A stretch of DNA of 10,096 nt from assembly GCA_934504345.1 (NCBI GenBank), contig CAKSVR010000070.1, forward strand, positions 1-10,096. The letters are read 5' to 3'. The position numbers and the translations under genes were made by a program. Below are positions 4,373 to 10,096 of this stretch, piece after piece (positions within the stretch are counted from its first letter, which is position 1; every line of letters starts with the position of its first letter). This DNA comes from an uncultured Agathobaculum sp. Its GTDB lineage: Bacteria > Bacillota > Clostridia > Oscillospirales > Butyricicoccaceae. Below the pieces are notes generated by a model, which was not told the DNA's origin, searched no databases, and was given only the letters and a program-made list of their open reading frames with translations.

Positions 4373-5131
4373 ATGAGTGAATACCAAGGCACATTCAAGC
4401 GATACGAAAAGAAATATCTGGTCACGCAGAAGCAGTACAACGCGCTGGCAAAGGCGTTCGCGGCACGCATGGTGCCCGACCGGTTCGCGGAATCGACCAT
4501 CAGCAACATCTATTACGACACGCCGGATTTCCGGCTCATCCGCCGCTCGCTCGAGCGGCCCGCCTACAAGGAGAAGCTGCGGCTGCGTACCTACCGCACG
4601 CCGAATGCCGACACCGAGGCGTTCGTGGAGATCAAAAAGAAGTACGACCACATCGTCTACAAGCGCCGCATTGCGATGACGTATGCCGAGGCGCAGCGCT
4701 ATCTGGACGGCGGCACCGCGCCGGAGGAGAGCCAGATCTCCCATGAGATCGACTGGTTCCTGCAATTCTACAAGGGCATACAGCCCGCCATGTGCATCTG
4801 TTACGACCGTCTTGCGCTGTTCGACAAGTACCAGCCCGAGCTGCGCGTGACGTTCGACTCCGGCATCCGCTGGCGCATGGACGACCTCGACCTGTCCTGC
4901 GGCTCGGCGGGCGCGCACCTGCTCCCGCACGACACCTGCCTGATGGAGATCAAGATCCCCGGCACAACGCCGCTGTGGCTGGCGCGGGCGCTGAGCGAGA
5001 ACGCCATCTTTCCGACCCACTTTTCCAAATACGGTGCGGCGTACCAGACCATGCTGCGCGAGAGCCGTTCGCCGCAGTTCGGCAGCGAAACCATCCACCT
5101 CAACGAAAAAGGAGAAATCTACTGTGCTTGA
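4373..5131 (+). CDS. VTC-domain (polyphosphate polymerase domain) protein
   Basis: 252 residues, essentially a single VTC domain. The tunnel-fold motifs occur in order: RYEKKYLV (10-17), SNIYYDTPDFRLIRRSL (44-60), YKEKLRLRTYR (65-75), FVEIKKKYDHIVYKRR (84-99), CYDR (143-146), LRVTFDSGIR (157-166), CLMEIKIPG (189-197) and FPTHFSKYGAAYQTML (213-228). Basic residues K14, K68, R70, R72, K88-K90, K97, R98-R99, R146 and K194 would line the phosphate tunnel. Yeast Vtc4 makes polyphosphate from ATP with this domain; the product of the bacterial homologues is less certain. ATG 4373 is preferred to an upstream in-frame TTG because GAGAGG (4359-4364) precedes it at good distance. It overlaps the next gene by 8 bases, so translation is probably coupled. 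VTC next to DUF4956 is a recurrent pair, often with CotH or Cthe_2159 surface proteins. Confidence 0.9.
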   Translation: MSEYQGTFKRYEKKYLVTQKQYNALAKAFAARMVPDRFAESTISNIYYDTPDFRLIRRSLERPAYKEKLRLRTYRTPNADTEAFVEIKKKYDHIVYKRRIAMTYAEAQRYLDGGTAPEESQISHEIDWFLQFYKGIQPAMCICYDRLALFDKYQPELRVTFDSGIRWRMDDLDLSCGSAGAHLLPHDTCLMEIKIPGTTPLWLARALSENAIFPTHFSKYGAAYQTMLRESRSPQFGSETIHLNEKGEIYCA

Positions 5132-5801
5132 AACGATTTTCGGTTCCATCCTCACCGCCGGTCTGACCGGCAGCGCGTTTGTGATCTGTCTGCTGGTGGC
5201 GCTGGCGCTCGGTGCGCTGGTGGCCGCAGTCTATATGTATAAGAACACCTACACCCAGTCCATGGCCGTCACGTTGGCGCTGCTGCCCGCGATGGTGCAG
5301 GTCATCATCCTGCTCGTCAACGGCAACCTCGGCGCAGGCGTGGCCGTTTCCGGCGCGTTCAGCCTTGTGCGGTTCCGCTCCGCGGCCGGCTCGGCGCGTG
5401 ACATTACCTGCATCTTCCTCGCGATGACGCTCGGCCTTGCCGCCGGCATGGGCTACATCGGCATCGCTATCGTAACCGGGCTTGTGATGTGCCTCCTGCT
5501 CACCGCTTACGCGGCGCTGTCCTTTGGCCGCAAGCCGGAGGAGGAAAAGGAGCTCAAAATCACGATTCCGGAGAACCTCGACTACACCGGTCTGTTCGAC
5601 GACCTGTTTGGGGAGTATACCCGCTCGGCGGAGCTGATTTCCGTCCGCACCACCGGCATGGGCAGCCTGTATAACCTGCATTACCATGTAAGGCTGGCCT
5701 CGCCCGAGGTCGAGAAGCAGTTCCTCGATGCCATCCGGTGCCGGAACGGCAACCTGGATATTGTGTGCGGCAAGGTGCCGCAGACGAAGGAAGCGCTGTA
5801 A
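5124..5801 (+). CDS. DUF4956 integral membrane protein
   Basis: 225 residues starting at GTG 5124, which overlaps the end of the VTC gene; AAAGGAG (5108-5114) lies 9 nt before it, inside the VTC gene. Likely membrane segments are about 13-37, 48-65, 94-107 and 109-133. Between the second and third is the family signature GAFSLVRFRSAAGSARDITC (77-96), whose arginines R84, R86 and R92 lie next to the membrane. The C-terminal 85 residues, after the charged stretch GRKPEEEKELK, form a small cytoplasmic alpha/beta domain (TGLFDDLFGEYTRSAELISV, LYNLHYHVRL). DUF4956 has no proven biochemical role; constant pairing with VTC suggests it moves or anchors the VTC substrate or product. Family call is strong; function is inference. 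Confidence 0.9.
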   Translation: MLETIFGSILTAGLTGSAFVICLLVALALGALVAAVYMYKNTYTQSMAVTLALLPAMVQVIILLVNGNLGAGVAVSGAFSLVRFRSAAGSARDITCIFLAMTLGLAAGMGYIGIAIVTGLVMCLLLTAYAALSFGRKPEEEKELKITIPENLDYTGLFDDLFGEYTRSAELISVRTTGMGSLYNLHYHVRLASPEVEKQFLDAIRCRNGNLDIVCGKVPQTKEAL

Positions 5802-5818
5802 AAATCTGCACACGCCTA

Positions 5819-5966
5819 ACCGTAGGGTGCGACGACCTCGGCGCACCGTGTAAACCGTAACACAAATTTCAAAACAACGGAATACGTTATCGGTAACGGT
5901 TGCCAATACCATTTAACACAGTGGTATTCGTTTGATGCGGTGCGCCGAGTCGTCGCACCCTACGGT
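5819..5966. mobile_element. MITE-like palindromic element (about 148 bp)
   Basis: The ends are 30- and 29-nt inverted repeats, perfect except for one extra G. The left arm at 5819-5848 begins ACCGTAGGGTGCGACGAC; the right arm at 5938-5966 ends GTCGTCGCACCCTACGGT. Internal foldbacks include CGTTA-TCGG-TAACG and AATACCA/TGGTATT. There is no coding capacity. It lies between the DUF4956 and SLH genes. I could not find a convincing target-site duplication. Ends match the repeat at 1-71 (CCCTACGG). Confidence 0.7.
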
Positions 5967-6009
5967 AGACCTTTAAGCTGAATTTAGACCTGTGAAAGGA
6001 TTGATTATA

Positions 6010-8433
6010 ATGAAAAAGCATTTATTTGCAGCCTTACTGGCTTCCGCCCTTGCGGCGGGGATGCTCCCGGCCTCGGCGTGCGCGGCCTCCACGTCCTACA
6101 CGACCTCGAATGCCACTCTTATCCGCTTTACCGACTCCGCCGCCAAGGCTGCGGGCAAGTACAGCGGCTACGAGATCGACGGCACGGACGTTTCCATCAC
6201 GGCGGCGGGCACTTATGTGTTCTCCGGCGACTGCGGCGACGGCTCCATCACGGTCAAAAAGGGCGTTTCCGGCGTTACCATCGTGCTGAACGGCCTGACC
6301 CTGACAAACGCCGACAGCGCGGCCATCACGCTGAACAAGACCGCCGAGGCCGAGCTTGTTGCGGCGGCGGGCACGACCAACACAGTCGCGGACACGGCGG
6401 GCTCCAACGATGAGAACGCGGCGGTCAAGGTCAAGAGCGGCGCGAGCCTGTCCATCAGCGGCACGGGCGCGCTGACGGTTGACGGCAACGCGAAGAACGG
6501 CATCAAGGGCGCAGCCGATGCGGTGATAACGGTGGATGAGGTCAAGCTCACCATCGAGGCCGAGAACGACGGCCTTTCGTGTGACGATGAGCTGACCATC
6601 GCGGGCGGCACGCTGGACATCACGGCGGGTGGCGATGCGGTCAAGGCTTCTCCGGACACAGACGACACGGAGAACCCGGATACGACCTCGCTGGGCAATG
6701 TCACCATCAAGGGCGGCTCCATCACGCTGCACGCGGCGGAGGACGGCGTGCAGGCGGACGGCGACCTGACCATCACGGGCGGCACGTTCGATGTGACGGC
6801 AAACGGCGGCCACACGACCACGCTCACGGACGATTCCGCCTCGTGCAAGGGCTTCAAGGCGGGCGGCGCGCTGACCGTCACAGGCGGCACGGTGAACGTG
6901 GACAGCGCGGACGATGCGCTGCACGCGAACACGGATGTGACCATCACGGGCGGCACGCTGACCCTTGCCACCGGCGATGACGGCGTCCACGCGGACAACG
7001 ACCTCGTGATCGGCACCAAGGGCTCGTCCTCGACCACCACGCCGAAAATCAATATCACCGCCAGCTATGAGGGCCTTGAGGGCACGACCGTGAACGTGTA
7101 CAGCGGCGATATTGACGTTGCGGCCTCGGATGACGGCGTAAATGCCGCCAACAGCACGCTCGGGGAGCGCAGTGACAAGTACGCCATCAACATCGCGGGC
7201 GGCGACCTGTATATCGATGCGGGCTCGGACGGTCTGGACTCCAACAACGACATCAATATCACCGGCGGCAAGGTCGAGGTGTACGGCGCGGATGCGGTGA
7301 TGGATGCGGCCATCGACTATGACGGCACGTTCACGCTCTCCGGCGGCACGCTGTTCGGCGCGGGCATGGAGCCGACAGCCGGCACGCAGGCGTATATCGC
7401 GGTCGGTGAAACCTCGCCGAGCAGCGGCGGCATGGGCGGCGGCCCGAACGGCGGTCAGGGCATGACACCGCCGAGCGGCACGGCGGACGGCAGCACGAAC
7501 GGCAATCCGCCGACACCGCCGAGCGATGCAAACGGCAGTCAGATGACACCGCCGGACTTCTCCGGCAACGGCGGCACACCTCCGGAAAAGCCGTCTGACA
7601 ACGGTCAGGGCGGTCAGCCGGGCGGCGCACCGGCGAACCGCGAGAGCGCCCTCGGCATCAAGGAGGGCAGCGTTATCACCGTGCAGGATTCCTCCGGCAA
7701 AACGCTGTACACCGCGACGGCGCTCGGCTCGATGAGCAGCGTGATCTTCTCCTCGCCGGACATCAAGGAGGGGGAAACCTACACCGTGCTCGTGGACGGC
7801 ACTTCGGTCGGCACGGCGACGGCAAAGCTGGGTACAGCGGATTCGAGCAGCTCGAGCGGCGCGTTCAAGCCGGGGCAGGGCGGTAAGCCCGGTCAGAATA
7901 ACGGCCAGAACGGCAATACCGGCAGTCAGAGCACGGTCGGCGGCTTCAAGGACGTTGCACAGAACAGCTGGTATGCCGGTGCGGTGCAGTACGTCACGAG
8001 CAGCAGCCTGATGAACGGCACGAGCAGCACAGCATTCTCGCCGAACGCGAGCATGAGCCGCGGAATGCTGATGACCGTATTGGCGCGCTATGCAGGCGAA
8101 TCGACAGATGGCGGCACGGTTTGGTATGAAAAGGGCATGAACTGGGCAAAGAGCAAGGGCGTATCCGATGGCTCTGCGCCGAACGCGAATATCACCCGTG
8201 AACAGCTTGCCGCCATGCTGTACCGCTATGCCGGTGAGCCGGACGGCACGGCAGACCTGTCCGCCTATACGGATGCGGGCGCGGTATCGAGCTACGCGGA
8301 AAAGGCGGTCGCATGGTGCGTGGCAAAGGGCATCCTGACCGGCAAGACGGACACCACCCTCGCACCCAAGGCAACGGCCACCCGCGCCGAGTGCGCGGCC
8401 ATGCTCCAGAGATTTGCTTCTCTCACCAAGTAA
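6010..8433 (+). CDS. Secreted Cthe_2159-type carbohydrate-binding protein with three SLH repeats
   Basis: 807 residues. A signal peptide covers 1-26 (KKH, then a hydrophobic core to ASACAA). From about 30 to 460 is a Cthe_2159-type domain, a parallel beta-helix of repeated turns such as ITGGTLTLATGDDGVHADND and GGKVEVYGADAVMDAAID, rich in Asp that can hold calcium; the founding Clostridium thermocellum protein binds cellulose and pectin-like acids. About 470-545 is a Gly/Pro/Asn linker (MGGGPNGGQGMTPPSG). About 546-615 is a small beta domain (ALGIKEGSVITVQDSSGKTL). A second Gly-rich linker leads to three SLH repeats from about 643: GGFKDVAQNSWYAGAVQYV, a shortened middle repeat with ITREQLAAMLYRYAG, and AWCVAKGILTGKTD...TRAECAAML. 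SLH repeats bind pyruvylated secondary cell wall polymer. ATG 6010 follows AAAGGA (5995-6000) and is preferred to GTG 5992. It probably belongs functionally to the VTC/DUF4956 pair, although a 208-base gap with a MITE separates them. Confidence 0.88.
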   Translation: MKKHLFAALLASALAAGMLPASACAASTSYTTSNATLIRFTDSAAKAAGKYSGYEIDGTDVSITAAGTYVFSGDCGDGSITVKKGVSGVTIVLNGLTLTNADSAAITLNKTAEAELVAAAGTTNTVADTAGSNDENAAVKVKSGASLSISGTGALTVDGNAKNGIKGAADAVITVDEVKLTIEAENDGLSCDDELTIAGGTLDITAGGDAVKASPDTDDTENPDTTSLGNVTIKGGSITLHAAEDGVQADGDLTITGGTFDVTANGGHTTTLTDDSASCKGFKAGGALTVTGGTVNVDSADDALHANTDVTITGGTLTLATGDDGVHADNDLVIGTKGSSSTTTPKINITASYEGLEGTTVNVYSGDIDVAASDDGVNAANSTLGERSDKYAINIAGGDLYIDAGSDGLDSNNDINITGGKVEVYGADAVMDAAIDYDGTFTLSGGTLFGAGMEPTAGTQAYIAVGETSPSSGGMGGGPNGGQGMTPPSGTADGSTNGNPPTPPSDANGSQMTPPDFSGNGGTPPEKPSDNGQGGQPGGAPANRESALGIKEGSVITVQDSSGKTLYTATALGSMSSVIFSSPDIKEGETYTVLVDGTSVGTATAKLGTADSSSSSGAFKPGQGGKPGQNNGQNGNTGSQSTVGGFKDVAQNSWYAGAVQYVTSSSLMNGTSSTAFSPNASMSRGMLMTVLARYAGESTDGGTVWYEKGMNWAKSKGVSDGSAPNANITREQLAAMLYRYAGEPDGTADLSAYTDAGAVSSYAEKAVAWCVAKGILTGKTDTTLAPKATATRAECAAMLQRFASLTK

Positions 8434-8440
8434 AAGAAAG

Positions 8441-8472
8441 AGCACCGCAGAATACAGGCTGCGGTGCTTTTT
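8441..8472 (+). terminator. Terminator after the SLH protein gene
   Basis: AGCACCGCAG (8441-8450) pairs with CTGCGGTGCT (8459-8468) around an 8-nt loop and runs into TTTTT. It begins 8 nt after the stop codon. The stem core is shared with the terminator at 3534-3569. Confidence 0.92.
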
Positions 8473-8509
8473 GCTGTCTGTGTACGTCAAAACATACGCA
8501 AGTCTTCGC

Positions 8510-8534
8510 GGAACGGTAACAGTCGGTACACGGT
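8510..8534 (+). promoter_or_regulatory. Weak alternative-sigma-like promoter upstream of sigI
   Basis: GGAAC (8510-8514), a 16-bp spacer and CGGT (8531-8534) resemble promoters of ECF-like sigma factors; sigI genes are usually autoregulated. A TAAAAT hexamer at 8553-8558 could instead be a sigma-A -10 but lacks a -35. Speculative. Confidence 0.2.
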
Positions 8535-8588
8535 TTCGCCACAGAACAAATCTAAAATAACAGCATGAACAGAAAGGAGGCGGCAGCG

Positions 8589-9317
8589 GTGACACAGACG
8601 AGCACACAGGCTGTACGGGCAAGAGAGGACGGGCTGTTTTTGGAGCGGTTCATCGAGGCGCACGAGGCGTTCGTGCTGCGGTGCGCGAGCAGGCACGCAG
8701 GCTTTGCGGTAACGCGCAGCGACGATGAGTATTCGGTCGCGCTGCTGGCGTTCTACGAGGCCGTCAAGGGCTACGACCCGTCGAGCGGGCCGTTCGGCGC
8801 GTATGCCTCGCTGGTCATCGGCCGCCGCCTCGCCGACCATTACCGCAGCCAGCACCGTTTTGATGCGGAGGTGTCGCTCGCGCCGCAGACGTTCGACGGC
8901 ACGGTAGACCGCGACAGCGCGGATGCCGCCATGCAGCAGGCGGTCGCGGAGCAGATGAGCGAGGCGAAGCCGGTCAGCGCACAGGATGAGATCGAAGCAG
9001 CAAACAGGCTGTTCGAGAGGTACGGCTTCGGGTTTTACGAGCTGGCGGACAGCTCGCCCAAGTCGGACAAGACCCGTCACAGCTGCGCGATGGCAGTGGG
9101 CACGCTGCTGCACTCGCCGGTGCTGTTCGCCGCCATGCAGAGCGCGCACAGCCTGCCCGTCAAGGCGCTGGCGCAGCAGAGCGGCGTGTCGGCGCGCACC
9201 ATCACCCGCCACCGGAACTATATCGTGGCGGCGGCGCTGCTCATCGACGGCGATTACCCCATTTTGTGTACCTATCTGCAAACCGTGCGGAAGGAGGCAG
9301 AGCAATGCGGGCGATGA
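8589..9317 (+). CDS. sigI: RNA polymerase sigma factor SigI
   Basis: 242 residues from GTG 8589. The region 2 pattern is clear: FIEAHEAFVLRCASR (21-35), DDEYSVALLAFYEAVKGYDP (45-64), then GPFGAYASLVIGRRLADHYR (67-86). The C-terminal SigI domain has the diagnostic helix-turn-helix LPVKALAQQSGVSARTITRH (189-208) followed by RNYIVAAALLIDGDYPIL (209-226). SigI factors direct RNA polymerase to genes for cell wall homeostasis, heat stress or, in cellulolytic Clostridia, polysaccharide degradation, and are held by a membrane anti-sigma factor, RsgI. GTG is preferred over ATG 8565 because AAAGGAGG (8573-8580) would lie inside the longer form but is ideally placed for 8589. The gene overlaps rsgI by 13 bases. 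The middle region 100-130 is somewhat divergent and Ala/Gln-rich. Confidence 0.92.
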   Translation: MTQTSTQAVRAREDGLFLERFIEAHEAFVLRCASRHAGFAVTRSDDEYSVALLAFYEAVKGYDPSSGPFGAYASLVIGRRLADHYRSQHRFDAEVSLAPQTFDGTVDRDSADAAMQQAVAEQMSEAKPVSAQDEIEAANRLFERYGFGFYELADSSPKSDKTRHSCAMAVGTLLHSPVLFAAMQSAHSLPVKALAQQSGVSARTITRHRNYIVAAALLIDGDYPILCTYLQTVRKEAEQCGR

Positions 9318-9886
9318 TAATCGAGCTTCGCGGCAAACGCGCCGCCGCGCTGGCGGAGGACGGCACGGTGCATCTGGTCGATGCGAAAGGCTGTGCGGTC
9401 GGACAGGAGATCCGCATTCCGGGCAAACGCCGCCGGAGCTGGAAAAAGCCGCTGACATGGGCGGCGTGCGTGGCGGTGCTGTGCGGCATGGCGACGACCG
9501 GCGTGTATGCGGCATATGAGCCGTATGCGAGTGTCAGTGTGGACAGCGCGGACGGCAGCGTGGAGTATACGATCAACCGGTTCGATCAGGTCATCGGCGC
9601 GCGCGTGGACGGAAAAGAGCCGCCGCCGGACAGCAGGCTGCCGCGCTTTACGCATATCGACAAGGCGGTCGAGCATACGCTCCGGCAGGAGGAGAATGCG
9701 GGCGGAACAGTCAGCATCACCGTGTCCTCGCGCAGCAGCGGCACCGCCGAGCGGCTCAAGGAGCATATCGACGGCCGGTTCGAGCAGAACAGCGGCAGGC
9801 ACGGCCCGCCGCCCGAGGTGCGTATCCAGCCGCCCGCCGGCGCAAAGCCGGACAGCGCGCCGCCCGAGGCCGGAGAACAGGCGTAA
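9305..9886 (+). CDS. rsgI: Short RsgI-like anti-sigma-I factor without sensor domain
   Basis: 193 residues. Residues 1-45 are the cytoplasmic RsgI N-terminal domain (IIELRGKRAAALAEDGTVHL, then KGCAVGQEIRIPGK), which binds SigI. A basic patch KRRRSWKK (41-48) precedes one membrane helix, about 50-70. Outside is the RsgI middle domain: YEPYASVSVDSADGSVEYTI (71-90), NRFDQVIGARVDG, DKAVEHTLRQ. The usual motif reads V-D-[V/I]-N-P-S-[V/I]-E; here N-P is replaced by S-A-D-G, so the Asn-Pro bond I recall as the autocleavage point is absent. The protein ends in a 30-residue Pro-rich tail, whereas Bacillus subtilis RsgI is about 380 residues and clostridial forms carry carbohydrate-binding or other C-terminal domains. 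ATG 9305 follows AAGGAGG (9291-9297) inside sigI. Anti-sigma role is well supported by position and domain; mode of release is unclear. Confidence 0.87.
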   Translation: MRAMIIELRGKRAAALAEDGTVHLVDAKGCAVGQEIRIPGKRRRSWKKPLTWAACVAVLCGMATTGVYAAYEPYASVSVDSADGSVEYTINRFDQVIGARVDGKEPPPDSRLPRFTHIDKAVEHTLRQEENAGGTVSITVSSRSSGTAERLKEHIDGRFEQNSGRHGPPPEVRIQPPAGAKPDSAPPEAGEQA

Positions 9887-9890
9887 CGGA

Positions 9891-9930
9891 ACACTCCCGC
9901 GCCGTGCCGCTTGACATCGCGCGGGAGTGT
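9891..9930 (+). repeat. 12-bp inverted repeat overlapping a promoter
   Basis: ACACTCCCGCGC (9891-9902) and GCGCGGGAGTGT (9919-9930) are perfect complements around a 16-nt loop. It begins 4 nt after the rsgI stop and could help end that transcript, but no T-run follows. Instead, TTGACA of the next promoter lies in the loop and the right arm occupies its spacer. It may be a terminator/promoter overlap or an operator. Confidence 0.65.
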
Positions 9931-9938
9931 GGTATAAT
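9911..9938 (+). promoter_or_regulatory. Consensus sigma-A promoter with extended -10
   Basis: TTGACA (9911-9916), a 16-bp spacer and TGGTATAAT (9930-9938) match the consensus in both hexamers and the TGn extension. It is the strongest promoter in the window. Predicted start is near 9945. Confidence 0.9.
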
Positions 9939-9944
9939 GGAAGT

Positions 9945-10096
9945 ACAAAAAGGGAAACGCTGTTTGCACAGCGGTCAGACCTTCGCTAAGTCATTTGTTA
10001 AGATGACCGTTTGGGTGCTAGCCAAGCGGTCATCGCGCATTTATCAGGAAAATGTACAGTACAATGACCGCACAGATAAAAAGCTCGAAAGCCTTT
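9945..10096 (+). ncRNA. Candidate structured RNA or leader running off the window (unidentified)
   Basis: No open reading frame with a ribosome site is seen in these 150 bases. Hairpin 1: CGCTGT (9958-9963)/ACAGCG (9968-9973) with TTGC loop. Hairpin 2: GATGACCG-T-TTGG (10002-10014) with CCAA-G-CGGTCATC (10022-10034), 13 bp with one G-U. The word GCGGTCA occurs at 9971-9977 and 10026-10032, and its complement at 10004-10009 (6 nt) and 10065-10071 (7 nt), so hairpin 2 and a long-range helix 9971-9977/10065-10071 are possible together or as alternatives to other pairings. This fits a non-coding RNA or regulatory leader. I looked for tmRNA, RNase P, SRP, 6S, T-box and common riboswitch cores and recognised none. 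The 3' end is outside the window. Confidence 0.5.

Noticed and set aside
4220..5155. A 311-codon open frame on the - strand over the VTC gene
   Set aside because: Shadow frame; the + strand encodes a clear VTC domain with ribosome site and coupled downstream gene.
6600..7000. DNA tandem repeats in the SLH protein gene
   Set aside because: Recurring ATCACGGGCGGCACG-like words reflect the repeated beta-helix turns of the protein (ITGGT), not an independent DNA element.
6034..8622. An 862-codon open frame on the - strand across the SLH protein gene
   Set aside because: It is the antisense shadow of a high-G+C, strongly biased gene. The translation is Arg/Ala/Val-rich with no recognisable domain, while the + strand frame has a signal peptide and SLH repeats.
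9945..10096. Known T-box, cobalamin, lysine, FMN, M-box or tmRNA element
   Set aside because: I looked for the conserved cores of these families and saw none; the identity is left open.

Overview
The window looks like chromosomal DNA of an anaerobic, Gram-positive member of the Clostridia, probably the Oscillospiraceae/Butyricicoccaceae side. The signs are high G+C genes with strong AGGAGG-type ribosome sites, S-layer-homology (SLH) repeats, a SigI/RsgI pair, a Cthe_2159-type carbohydrate-binding protein, and many intergenic palindromic repeats. The genus is inference. Almost all genes read on the + strand; the exception is one low-G+C island (about 3580-4190) on the - strand.

Layout. 1-71: right half of a palindromic repeat cut by the window edge. 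231-857: cytidylate-kinase-like protein with a hairpin-rich leader, closed by a purine-rich palindrome. 963-1241: consensus promoter with an AT-rich upstream block, tRNA-Ser(GGA), two tandem terminators. 1339-2277: DUF4373 (Lin1244/Lin1753-type) phage/plasmid replication protein with an iteron-like repeat inside the gene. 2440-3531: FliB-like lysine N-methylase with a strong terminator. 3581-3766 (-): candidate structured small RNA with its own promoter and terminator. 3750-4151 (-): stand-alone PBECR-type nuclease-fold protein.

4373-8433: a three-gene surface module. A VTC-domain protein overlaps a DUF4956 membrane protein, and these are followed by a large secreted Cthe_2159-type protein with three SLH repeats. 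A MITE-like palindrome of about 148 bp sits between the second and third genes. 8589-9886: sigI and a short rsgI, overlapping. In Clostridia this pair senses extracellular polysaccharide and controls carbohydrate-active surface proteins, so it fits the neighbouring surface gene, but this RsgI lacks both a C-terminal sensor domain and the Asn-Pro bond I recall as the autocleavage site.

9891-10096: a consensus promoter whose -35 lies in the loop of a 12-bp hairpin, followed by about 150 nt of structured, apparently non-coding RNA that runs off the window.

The most interesting items are the two candidate structured RNAs. The one at 3581-3731 has a 9-bp closing helix and two hairpins whose loops are complementary over 6 bases. 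The one at the right edge carries four mutually complementary copies of a 6-7 nt word, as in a conformational switch.
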